A stretch of DNA of 64,000 nt from CBDCGJ01 sp965216645 (lineage in GTDB: Bacteria > Pseudomonadota > Alphaproteobacteria > GCA-2731375), in contig CBDCGJ010000026.1 of the NCBI GenBank assembly GCA_965216645.1, positions 142,801 to 206,800 of the forward strand, read 5' to 3'. Below the pieces are notes generated by a model. That model ran no database searches. It was not told where the DNA came from and worked only from the letters and a program-made list of their open reading frames with translations. The translations under genes and the position numbers were made by a program. Positions 1 through 7,654 of this stretch are shown here, in pieces. Numbering within the stretch: position 1 is the first letter of the stretch; every line of letters begins with the position of its first letter.

Positions 1-627
1 CAGTTCGCCCGTCGCAAGGATCGACTTGATATGAGCCTTGCCGGCGGCGCGGCGGTAGGCTTTGAGTTCGTCATACAATGCTGGCCAATCTCCACCCAGA
101 ACATGGCGCCGAGAAATCACGATATCGATCTCCTCGGCGCCTGCCCGTACGGAAGCTTCAATCTCCTGCATCTTGATTTCGAAGGGATTGAGGCCCGCGG
201 GGAATCCGGTGGAAACGGCGGCGACGGGGATATCGGTTCCTTTTAGCGCCGTCACCGCCGGCCGGATCATTTCGTGGTAAACGCAAACCGCGCCGACCGT
301 CAATCCGCGGTCGGCCATCCCGAGGCCTTCGAGAATATCCTGTCGCACCGGTTGACGGGCCTTCGCGCAAAGTCGCCGCACACGCGGCGCTGTGTCGTCG
401 CCGCTCAGCGTCGTGAGGTCAATGCAGGTTACAGCCTTCAGTAACCACGCGGCCTGATGCGCCTTCTTGACGGAACGGCGTGTGGTCAGAGTGGATGCCC
501 GGCGCTCCACGGCGCTCCGGTTAATCTGTAGCTTCGAGATGAGATCCAAATCCAAGGGCATGCCGGGATTACGAGCCGCTTGACCTGGCGATCCTTGTTC
601 CGGCCGCAGTTTTTCTATGGTCGCCAC
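1..627 (-). CDS. deoC: deoxyribose-phosphate aldolase, 3' end cut by window
   Basis: Class I aldolase that splits 2-deoxyribose-5-phosphate into glyceraldehyde-3-phosphate and acetaldehyde in deoxynucleoside catabolism. Reading the minus strand from a GTG at 627 gives 209 residues before the window edge. Recognisable DERA blocks are DLTTLSGDDT, CVYHEMI, AAVSTGFPAG, EIDIVI and HIKSILATGEL; the Lys in the last block (about residue 201) corresponds to the Schiff-base lysine. The long N-terminus and DLTTLSGDDT resemble the eukaryote-like DERA branch. A GGAGGA Shine-Dalgarno lies about 8 nt before the GTG. It follows the purine nucleoside phosphorylase gene by 15 bp, so it is the last visible gene of the nucleoside operon. 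Confidence 0.9.
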   Translation of the reverse strand, partial: MATIEKLRPEQGSPGQAARNPGMPLDLDLISKLQINRSAVERRASTLTTRRSVKKAHQAAWLLKAVTCIDLTTLSGDDTAPRVRRLCAKARQPVRQDILEGLGMADRGLTVGAVCVYHEMIRPAVTALKGTDIPVAAVSTGFPAGLNPFEIKMQEIEASVRAGAEEIDIVISRRHVLGGDWPALYDELKAYRRAAGKAHIKSILATGEL

Positions 628-642
628 TCTGTCCTCCGCCAG

Positions 643-1452
643 CTATAGCTGCGCCACGAAGGCGCCGATCAACTCGGACAAATTACCCGCAGCAATGTTA
701 GCATATTTCAACGTTTCGTCGTGGCTCAACGTGGCACCCGTCATACCGGCCGCGAGATTTGTAATCACCGAAATGGCGGTGACCTTCATCCCGGCATGCA
801 CGGCGGTCAAACATTCAGGCACAGTCGACATGCCGACAGCATCGGCCCCTAACACGCCGACAGCGCGTATCTCTGCCGGCGTCTCGAAATTCGGCCCGCT
901 GAACCAAGCGTAGACCCCTTCGTGGATTTCGATAGTCCGCTCTTTCGTCACTTTGCGAAGGATATCGCGGTAGGCACCGTGGTACGCGTCACTGACATCG
1001 AAAAATCTGGGACCGACGTCTTCGTCGTTCGGACCGATCAACGGGTTGACGCCGACGAAATTGATGTGATCGCGGATGACCATGAGGCTGCCGGGGCCCA
1101 TCTCCTCCCGTAAACTACCGGCCGCGTTTGTCACGACCAAGTTATCGCATCCTAGCATTCGGAGCGTACGCACCGGCGTCGCCAAGTCTTGCAAGCTATG
1201 GCCTTCATAGAAATGCAGCCGGCCCTGCATACAGGCGACCGGATGGCCTTCCAGCATGCCGAAGACAAATCGTCCGGCATGTCCACGGACCGTCGACTGT
1301 GGGAAGTCGGGAATATTGCCATAGTCGACGATCACCGGGTTGGCTATCCGCTCCGCTAAACCGCCAAGCCCAGTGCCAAGTATCAGCCCAGTGCGAGGGA
1401 CGAAGCCGTTCAATTGCGACTTGAGGTAAGCTGCGGCCGCTTGCGCCGTCAT
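643..1452 (-). CDS. punA: purine nucleoside phosphorylase (trimeric class)
   Basis: Cytoplasmic enzyme that phosphorolyses purine (deoxy)nucleosides to base plus (deoxy)ribose-1-phosphate. The 269 residues match the trimeric, mammalian-like family: ILGTGLGG (24-31), GRLHFYEGHS (77-86), GPNFETPAEIR with the Glu at about 190, VGMSTVPE (206-213) and VITNLAAG with the base-binding Asn at 232. The ATG overlaps the cdd stop by 4 bp (ATGA), indicating translational coupling. The deoxyribose-1-phosphate it makes would feed deoC downstream once isomerised. Exact purine preference (xanthosine or guanosine/inosine) cannot be read from the sequence. Confidence 0.93.
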   Translation of the reverse strand: MTAQAAAAYLKSQLNGFVPRTGLILGTGLGGLAERIANPVIVDYGNIPDFPQSTVRGHAGRFVFGMLEGHPVACMQGRLHFYEGHSLQDLATPVRTLRMLGCDNLVVTNAAGSLREEMGPGSLMVIRDHINFVGVNPLIGPNDEDVGPRFFDVSDAYHGAYRDILRKVTKERTIEIHEGVYAWFSGPNFETPAEIRAVGVLGADAVGMSTVPECLTAVHAGMKVTAISVITNLAAGMTGATLSHDETLKYANIAAGNLSELIGAFVAQL

Positions 1453-1850
1453 GACAGGTTATCCGGCCCGAACGAACTCGGCAGCAGTTCGTCGAGCGTA
1501 AACGTCCGTCGAATACCGTCGAGACCGCAGACATGGATTTGCGTATCCGGTTGCGCGAATTCGCGAATGCGCTGCCGGCATCCGCCACATGGCGTGCAGA
1601 GTTCGGGCCCGTCGCCAATCACCGCCATTTCCTGGATCGCCCGATCCCCCGCCATTACCATGGCAGCAATCGCGGATGCTTCCGCGCACCATCCTTCCGG
1701 ATAAGCGGAGTTCTCCACATTGCCGCCAATGTAGACGGTTCCGGATTCGCCCCGAATGGCCGCGCCAACCAGAAAGTTCGAATAGGGCGCATAGGCACGG
1801 CTCCGGGCGTCCCGGGCAGCCTGAAACAATTCTGTATGTCGTTCGTTCAT
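1449..1850 (-). CDS. cdd: cytidine deaminase
   Basis: Zinc enzyme converting cytidine and deoxycytidine to uridine and deoxyuridine. At 133 residues it is the short homotetrameric type. The active site is plain: C55-A-E57 supplies one zinc ligand and the catalytic Glu, and PCGGC (87-91) supplies the other two zinc cysteines. GRANVENSAYP-like substrate loop residues are seen as GGNVENSAYP (42-51). Start and stop both overlap neighbours by 4 bp: the permease stop upstream and the punA start downstream. Placement between transporter and phosphorylase genes fits nucleoside salvage. Confidence 0.95.
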   Translation of the reverse strand: MNERHTELFQAARDARSRAYAPYSNFLVGAAIRGESGTVYIGGNVENSAYPEGWCAEASAIAAMVMAGDRAIQEMAVIGDGPELCTPCGGCRQRIREFAQPDTQIHVCGLDGIRRTFTLDELLPSSFGPDNLS

Positions 1851-2821
1851 CGTTCTTTCACAAAAGGTATTCCGATGGCTTTCGGCGCGACCGCCTTGCC
1901 AATGAAACCCGCCAGGAGAACGACGGTCAAAATGTAGGGTAAGGCTTGTATGAATTGGACTGGGATTTCACCGACCCCCGGCACTTTAACACCTTGCAGA
2001 CGATCGGATACGGCATTCAAGAAGCCGAACAGCAGACAGGCCAACATGGCCGGTATTGGGCGCCATTTTCCGAAAATCATCGCGGCAAGCGCGATATATC
2101 CCATACCGGCGCTCATATCCCGGCCGAACGCGGCATTCTGCGCCGTCGACAGATACGCACCGCCGATACCGCAAAGCGCGCCGGCGCATAGAACCGCGCG
2201 ATAGCGCAACCAGCTGACCGATATCCCCGCCGTATCGACGGCAAGCGGATTTTCCCCGACGCCGCGCAGGCGAAGCCCGAAGCGGGTGCGAAAAATCACC
2301 CACCAAGTCACCGGCACCATCAGGAACGCGACATAGACCAAAAGGTTGTGCCCACTTAACAGTTCCGAATAGATCGGGCCGATCACCGGAACTGTCGCCA
2401 ATGCGTCCGCCCCCGGCCAGACAATCGCCGTGAAGCGGGCATCATTACTCAGTTGCGGGGTCTGTCCTCCACGACTGAACCAGGCTGTGCCCAACGTGAT
2501 GGTCAAGCCGGAAACAATTGTGTTGATCGCGACACCGCTGACCACTTGGTTGCCACGATGTGTGATACAGGCGAAGCCATGCAGAACGGATAGACACATG
2601 CAGGTCGCGATTGCCGTGACTAAACCGAGCCAGGCCGACCCCGAAACGGCCGCCATCGCGGCGGCGGCAAACGCGCCGGCAAGCAGTTTGCCTTCTAAAC
2701 TGATGTCGATGATGCCGGAACGCTCGGAAAAAATGCCGGCCATGGCGCAGAAAACCAAAGGCGTCGAAACCCTAAGCGTGGCGTCGAGTGTTAGGATCGC
2801 AAAAGTGAACCAATCGACCAT
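1847..2821 (-). CDS. nucleoside ABC transporter permease (second permease)
   Basis: Inner-membrane permease of a BMP-type nucleoside importer, 324 residues, similar to the YufQ/NupQ family. The N-terminal block SGIIDISLEGKLLAGAF is characteristic of this group, and repeated hydrophobic segments suggest about eight to ten membrane helices. A GGGAGG Shine-Dalgarno precedes the ATG. It begins 2 bp after the stop of the first permease fragment and overlaps cdd by 4 bp, so it sits inside the operon. It would pair with the first permease, the double-domain ATPase and the periplasmic BMP protein. Substrate is inferred to be nucleosides from the adjoining salvage enzymes. Confidence 0.9.
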   Translation of the reverse strand: MVDWFTFAILTLDATLRVSTPLVFCAMAGIFSERSGIIDISLEGKLLAGAFAAAAMAAVSGSAWLGLVTAIATCMCLSVLHGFACITHRGNQVVSGVAINTIVSGLTITLGTAWFSRGGQTPQLSNDARFTAIVWPGADALATVPVIGPIYSELLSGHNLLVYVAFLMVPVTWWVIFRTRFGLRLRGVGENPLAVDTAGISVSWLRYRAVLCAGALCGIGGAYLSTAQNAAFGRDMSAGMGYIALAAMIFGKWRPIPAMLACLLFGFLNAVSDRLQGVKVPGVGEIPVQFIQALPYILTVVLLAGFIGKAVAPKAIGIPFVKER

Positions 2822-2823
2822 GC

Positions 2824-3303
2824 CTAAGCCTCCCGCGCTTTGGCATGGTCGATGAAGAGGCCTTCGATGCGATCCTTCAACATGAACTCCAACGCGCCGC
2901 AGAACAGGATCACCAGACCTTGGATCACGACGACCAGCTCTCGCGTGATCTTCGGCATCTCGAACGCGAGAATTGTCCCGCCTTGATAAAGAGCGCCGAA
3001 CAGCAGAGCCGATAATACGATGCCAACGGGATGATTACGCCCCATCAACGCTGCTGCGATACCGATGAAGCCGAAGCCGGCTGTGAAGTTCAAAAGAATA
3101 CGGTGTTGCACACCCATCATTTCGTTGAGGCCGACAAACCCGGCAAGTCCACCTGAAATGCACATGGCGAAGATGATAATCCGGGCGGGCTTAACGCCAC
3201 CATAGACGGCCGCCGTTTCGTTGTGACCGACAGCGCGGATGGCATAGCCCCAGCGGGTCCGCCAAATCAGCAGCCAGACCAGTACGCAGCATACCAGCGC
3301 CCA
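2824..3303 (-). pseudogene. C-terminal part of first nucleoside ABC permease, out of frame with its N-terminus
   Basis: This stretch continues the permease whose N-terminal half is fused to the ATPase, but in another frame. Reading from about 3303 gives ALVCCVLVWLLIWRTRWGY, then IRAVGHNETAAVYGG, then CISGGLAGFVGLNEMMG, all typical of the YufP-like permease. Deleting one G from the GGG run (CCC at 3300-3302 on the plus strand) restores a single permease of about 369 residues from the internal Met encoded at 3934, the normal family length. The only internal ATG (3165) would give a 113-residue stub. It is either a real frameshift mutation or a sequencing/assembly error in a very short homopolymer. 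Confidence 0.75.
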
Positions 3304-5530
3304 AATTGAATGCCGCGTTCAAAGGCGTGGCGCCGACCTTGACCCCAAACCAGCCCAGCATGTCATGGAAAAACGGTAGCCAGGCGCTCTCCGCGAATTC
3401 ACGCGATTCCGGCGACATCTGACCTGGCTTGATCAGAATGTTGACCAGCAGATAGTTCATCAGCGCACCGGCGATGAAATTGAACATGATCGTGGTGATC
3501 ACGATATGGCTGCCGCGCTTAGCCTGCAGGTATGCCGGTACGAAAGCCCAGCCCGCGCCGAATAAGGCACCGAACAGAATGCCGAGAGGCAAGATCAGAA
3601 TGAAAGGCAGGTACTGGTCCGTCGCAAGGCAGATCAGCCCGACGCCGAGACCGCCAATATAAGCCTGCCCTTCGCCGCCGATATTGAACAACCCGGCATG
3701 GAAAGCGATGGCAACCGCGAGACCTGTAAAAATGATATTGGTCGCATAGTAGAGCGTGTAGCCGATCGAGTTTATCGAACCGAACGCACCCTCGACCAGA
3801 AACCCCATGGCGGTGAACGGGTTTTCGCCGATCGCGAGAACGATCAATCCGGAGAAGAAGAAAGCCAGCATTACGTTGATCAACGGTATCAACAAATACC
3901 CGACCCAACGCGGCGCTTCCAAGTTCGATGTCATGGCGCGGTCGCGCCTTTGGTTGGCGATTCCTTCCGGCACGATATTCGCCATCATCAAGCCCAACGC
4001 CCGCTCGTCCGCATCCGCCGCCAGGACTTCGCCGACAATGTGACCATCGAACATCACCAATATTCGGTCGCTGAGGGACATAACTTCATCGAGTTCGACC
4101 GATACCAACAGCACCGCGCTGCCGCGATCCCGCATCTCTATAAGGCTCTTGTGAATGAACTCGATCGCGCCAATATCGACACCCCGCGTCGGCTGTCCGA
4201 CAAGAAGCACTTCCGGTGCCCGCTCCATATCGCGGGCCAGGACGATTTTTTGCTGGTTTCCGCCGGAGAAATTCGCCGTCCGAAGGTCCGGGTCTGGGGG
4301 ACGAACATCGTAGGCCTGCATTTTCGCCTCGCAATCTCGCCGGACCGCGGGCAAGTCGAAAAGGACTGGGCCGTTATAAGCTGGATCGTCCTGATAGCCG
4401 AGCATGAACGATTCCATCGCCGAAAACTGGCGCACCAATCCCATACGCAAGCGATCTTCCGGCACATGGGCAACGCCGATCTGACGCATGGCATGCGGGT
4501 CGATTGGATGTCCAGGAGTGACCTGCCGACCATTGATCTCGAACCGCCCCTGGGTAATTGGCGTGATACCGGATAGCGCGCTAAGCAATTCGCTTTGACC
4601 ATTTCCCGACACGCCGGCAATGCCCACAATTTCGCCGGCGCGAACGTTGAACGTCACTTTGTCAACGCGGGGGACGTTCTTTTCGTCAACAACCGAGACC
4701 TCCGAAACATCGAGTTTCACGTCACCGATCTGGGGGTCGCTCTTCTCGACCCGTAGCAACACCTTTCGGCCGACCATTAATTCGGCTAGCTCCGATTCAT
4801 TCGTCGCCTCGGTCGGGCGGTGCGCCACCATGCGACCGCCGCGCATAACCGATACCGTATCGGTGATTGCCATGATTTCACGCAGCTTATGGGTAATAAG
4901 CAGGATAGTGACACCCTGTTCCTTCAACGCCGACAGAATTTGGAAAAGTCGGTCCGTCTCCTGCGGCGTCAGGACGCCTGTCGGTTCGTCGAGGATAAGA
5001 ATGCGGGCGCCGCGGAAAAGCGCCTTAAGGATCTCCACCCGCTGCTGCACGCCGACGGGCAAGTCGCCGACGACAGCGTCGGCAGCGACCTCTAAGCCGT
5101 ATTCCCGCTCCAGCCGATCGAGTTCGGTCCGCGCGGCGTCCAAGCTCTCGACCAGTAACGGTCCGGCTTCAGCCCCGAGAATGACATTCTCCAGCACCGT
5201 AAAGGTATCCACCAGCATGAAGTGCTGATGAACCATCCCAATGCCGGCAGAAATGGCGTCCTGAGTCGTTCGGATCTTCAACGGTTTGTCGCGAATTAGA
5301 ATCTCGCCTCTATCGGCTTCGTAAAAGCCGTAGAGGATGCTCATAAGCGTCGATTTACCGGCGCCGTTCTCACCGATTATTCCGTGAATGACTCCCTGCT
5401 CGACTTTCAGAGAGACATCGTCGTTGGCCAAGACCGGACCAAAGCGCTTGCTAACCCCGCGCAGTTCTATGGCTGGCGGCATGCCGGGGTGATTTACCGA
5501 CACGCCGCCATTTTCAACCGTCTCGGCCAT
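3191..5530 (-). CDS. nucleoside ABC transporter ATPase fused in frame to permease N-terminal half
   Basis: Residues 1-532 are a double-NBD ATPase of the sugar/nucleoside importer type (YufO/RbsA-like). Domain one has Walker A GENGAGKST (53-61) and LILDEPTGVLTP; domain two has the degenerate GVSGNGQSE, the signature FSGGNQQK and LLVGQPTRGVD, normal for this family. No stop occurs before Met533 (ATG at 3934), which looks like a separate permease start (MTSNLEAPRW), so the frame runs on through membrane segments until a frameshift near 3301 adds an unrelated tail. Known relatives encode the two proteins separately, so this is either a genuine fusion or the result of a small indel that hid the ATPase stop (an ATGA is present at the junction). 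It starts 8 bp after the BMP gene. Confidence 0.82.
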   Translation of the reverse strand: MAETVENGGVSVNHPGMPPAIELRGVSKRFGPVLANDDVSLKVEQGVIHGIIGENGAGKSTLMSILYGFYEADRGEILIRDKPLKIRTTQDAISAGIGMVHQHFMLVDTFTVLENVILGAEAGPLLVESLDAARTELDRLEREYGLEVAADAVVGDLPVGVQQRVEILKALFRGARILILDEPTGVLTPQETDRLFQILSALKEQGVTILLITHKLREIMAITDTVSVMRGGRMVAHRPTEATNESELAELMVGRKVLLRVEKSDPQIGDVKLDVSEVSVVDEKNVPRVDKVTFNVRAGEIVGIAGVSGNGQSELLSALSGITPITQGRFEINGRQVTPGHPIDPHAMRQIGVAHVPEDRLRMGLVRQFSAMESFMLGYQDDPAYNGPVLFDLPAVRRDCEAKMQAYDVRPPDPDLRTANFSGGNQQKIVLARDMERAPEVLLVGQPTRGVDIGAIEFIHKSLIEMRDRGSAVLLVSVELDEVMSLSDRILVMFDGHIVGEVLAADADERALGLMMANIVPEGIANQRRDRAMTSNLEAPRWVGYLLIPLINVMLAFFFSGLIVLAIGENPFTAMGFLVEGAFGSINSIGYTLYYATNIIFTGLAVAIAFHAGLFNIGGEGQAYIGGLGVGLICLATDQYLPFILILPLGILFGALFGAGWAFVPAYLQAKRGSHIVITTIMFNFIAGALMNYLLVNILIKPGQMSPESREFAESAWLPFFHDMLGWFGVKVGATPLNAAFNLGAGMLRTGLAADLADPLGLCHPRCRSQRNGGRLWWR

Positions 5531-5538
5531 CGAGGCCT

Positions 5539-6543
5539 CTAGTTCGGGCAGCTATTATCCGACATGTAGTCGTGGATCTTGATCTTGCCGGCGATGATGT
5601 CCTTACGCACGGCTTCGACCCGGGCCTTCATGTCGCCATTGACCAGTTTGGCGTTATGTTCGTCCAAAGCCCAACCGACGCCATCCTCTGCCAAGCCGAG
5701 AACTTGAATGCCCGGTTTGAAGTTGCCGTCCTTGGCCGACTTGAAAACATTGTAGGCCGCCACGTCGACCCGTTTCAGCATGGAGGTCAGCATCGTTCCA
5801 GGCTGCAAGTGATTTTGGTTGCTATCGACGCCAATCGCCAGCTTGCCGTTGTCTTTCGCCGCTTGATAGACGCCGACACCCGTGCCGCCGGCGGCGGCAT
5901 AGACCACGTCGGCGCCGCGATCAAACTGGCTCTTGGCCAGCTCGCCGCCTTTGGTCGGATTGTTCCAAGCGCTCGGATCGGTCCCGGTCATGTTTTGCAA
6001 AACCTCGACATTCGCGTTCTGGAATTTGGCGCCTTGTACATAACCGCATGCGAACTTCCGGATCAGCGGTATATCCATACCGCCGACGAACCCGACCTTG
6101 CCGGATTTCGACGCCATGGCGGCGAGCACACCGACGAGGAAAGACCCTTCATGTTCCTTGAACACGATGGACTGCACATTCGGCAAATCAACCACCATAT
6201 CGATGATTGCGAACCGAAGGTTCGGGAACTCCTTCGCCACTTTCTCCAAAGCGGGGGCCTGGGCGAATCCGATCCCAAGGATCGGATCCGAGCCCTTTTG
6301 CGCCATCCGGCGAAGCGCCTGCTCGCGTTGCGTTTCATTGGTCACTTCGAACTCGGCATAGGTGATACCGGTTTCCTTGCGGAATTTCTCGACACCGTTA
6401 TAGACGCCTTCGTTGAAGGACTTGTCGAACTTGCCGCCCATGTCGAATACCACGGCAGGCGTTACGTCCGCCGCCTGCGACACGCCGACAGTCAGCGCAA
6501 GGGCGAATACGCTTGCGCTCGCAATAGAAGTCAAGGTTTTCAT
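5539..6543 (-). CDS. BMP-family nucleoside-binding protein
   Basis: Periplasmic binding protein that hands substrate to the ABC importer encoded downstream. The 334 residues start with a signal peptide (about 1-24) ending SQAAD, consistent with signal peptidase I; no lipobox cysteine is seen, unlike PnrA/BmpA lipoproteins. Family blocks include FDMGGKFDKSFNEG, GIGFAQAPAL, GSFLVGVLAA, VGFVGGMDIPLI and ADVVYAAAGGTGVG. GGAGG lies just before the ATG. It is the first securely called gene of the operon, followed 8 bp later by the ATPase. Nucleoside specificity is inferred from cdd, punA and deoC in the same operon. Confidence 0.92.
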   Translation of the reverse strand: MKTLTSIASASVFALALTVGVSQAADVTPAVVFDMGGKFDKSFNEGVYNGVEKFRKETGITYAEFEVTNETQREQALRRMAQKGSDPILGIGFAQAPALEKVAKEFPNLRFAIIDMVVDLPNVQSIVFKEHEGSFLVGVLAAMASKSGKVGFVGGMDIPLIRKFACGYVQGAKFQNANVEVLQNMTGTDPSAWNNPTKGGELAKSQFDRGADVVYAAAGGTGVGVYQAAKDNGKLAIGVDSNQNHLQPGTMLTSMLKRVDVAAYNVFKSAKDGNFKPGIQVLGLAEDGVGWALDEHNAKLVNGDMKARVEAVRKDIIAGKIKIHDYMSDNSCPN

Positions 6544-6901
6544 GATGCCTCCGTTTGGCTATTGATTTGAGAGTGGTTGAGAAAACTCTGGGCCAGAGCA
6601 AGTCGAGAGTCCAGTGACATGTTTCGCCACTATCGCTCTATCGATCGAGGGTCGGGCCGGTGCTTCGCCGATTCGCCGGATCGCAACAGGCCGGCTTGCA
6701 TGGCGATCTGTTTCAGTGTCGCTGCCGGGTCGCGGTGGCAGAACCCAGACGCCCATCCACCGCAAACAGAGGCACATCGAATATCCGCTAAAGTCATCCC
6801 CCGATCCTCCACGGAAAGCTGTTGCCAGCCAGAAATTGTTTTTATTGTGTCGTCAGTTCAGTCTACTTCCAGGCCAAGCATGGAACAAGCGTAAAGCCAG
6901 A
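6544..6901. other. divergent intergenic region upstream of the nucleoside operon
   Basis: About 360 bp between the BMP gene (minus) and the racemase-like gene (plus). It must hold promoters for both directions, but I could not pick out convincing -35/-10 pairs. The one coding candidate is the small minus-strand frame listed separately at 6630-6797. No riboswitch-like fold or repeat was recognised. Confidence 0.5.
6630..6797 (-). CDS. possible small ORF ahead of the BMP gene
   Basis: A 55-codon frame (start MTLADIRCASVCGGWASGF) begins at an ATG preceded by an unusually good Shine-Dalgarno (GGAGG, 8 nt spacing) and ends 86 bp before the BMP start on the same strand. It contains three cysteines near the N-terminus. 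I recognise no family. It could be a real small protein or leader peptide of the nucleoside operon, or chance. Codon composition gives no clear answer at this length. Confidence 0.25.
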   Translation of the reverse strand: MTLADIRCASVCGGWASGFCHRDPAATLKQIAMQAGLLRSGESAKHRPDPRSIER

Positions 6902-7654
6902 ATGATACCCGTCACCCGACTAGGCATGTTGACCCCGTCCTCCAACACCGTATTGGAGCCGATGTCCGATCGGATATTGTCCGAGTTGACGGACGTCAGC
7001 TTGCATTTCGCGCGATTTCGGGTCCAAGAGATTTCCATGACAGACACCGCCATACAGCAATTCGACCGCTCCGCAATCTTAGCGGCCGCAACGTTACTGG
7101 CAGACGCAAAAGTGGATTGTATAGCCTGGAACGGCACGTCCGCCGGATGGCTCGGGTTCGATAGCGATCGCCGCTTGTGCGAGGAAATCGAGGCGCATAC
7201 AGGCATTCCCGCCACAACGTCGGTCCTGGCGTTGAACGAGGCTTTCGAACTTACGAAAGTTCGGCGTTTCGCTTTAGTTACGCCCTATCTCGACGAAATT
7301 CAGAATCGCATTATCGAGAACTTCCGACAAGCGGGCTACGACTGCGTTGCGGAACGCCACCTAAATGATCGAGGAAATTTCAGTTTCGCAGATTATACAG
7401 AGTTGCAAATCGAAGAACTCGCCCGTCAAGTCACCGAAGCAAAGCCTGACGCCATCGTCATCTTCTGCACGAATTTCCGCGGCGCCCCGATTGCCGATAA
7501 GCTGGAGAAAACTCACGGCATCCCGATATACGACACCGTGTCGACGGCCATCTGGCGGAGTCTGCTGATTTCGAATGCCGACGCGGCTCGCGTCAAAGGT
7601 TGGGGAAGTTTGTTTTCCCTGCCCGGATCAGTCGAAGACGATGACGTTGCGTAG
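6902..7654 (+). CDS. Asp/Glu racemase-superfamily protein, arylmalonate-decarboxylase-like
   Basis: A 250-residue two-lobed enzyme of the Asp/Glu racemase, maleate isomerase and arylmalonate decarboxylase superfamily. The N-terminal LTPSSNTVLEP (10-20) matches the maleate isomerase/AMDase start. Where maleate isomerases carry the first catalytic Cys, this protein has N77-G78-T79-S80, as AMDase has Gly-Thr-Ser. The second catalytic Cys is present at C189 (VIFCTNFRG). A single cysteine argues for cofactor-free decarboxylation or an unusual isomerase rather than two-base racemisation. I start at ATG 6902; the Shine-Dalgarno is weak. It is divergent from the nucleoside operon and its 3' end overlaps the convergent alcohol dehydrogenase gene by 27 bp. 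Substrate unknown. Confidence 0.82.
   Translation: MIPVTRLGMLTPSSNTVLEPMSDRILSELTDVSLHFARFRVQEISMTDTAIQQFDRSAILAAATLLADAKVDCIAWNGTSAGWLGFDSDRRLCEEIEAHTGIPATTSVLALNEAFELTKVRRFALVTPYLDEIQNRIIENFRQAGYDCVAERHLNDRGNFSFADYTELQIEELARQVTEAKPDAIVIFCTNFRGAPIADKLEKTHGIPIYDTVSTAIWRSLLISNADAARVKGWGSLFSLPGSVEDDDVA

Noticed and set aside
3698..4576. 292-codon plus-strand frame opposite the ABC ATPase
   Set aside because: Antisense shadow of a well-conserved ATPase.
5572..6570. 332-codon plus-strand frame opposite the BMP gene
   Set aside because: Mirror of a conserved gene; no plausible start signal.
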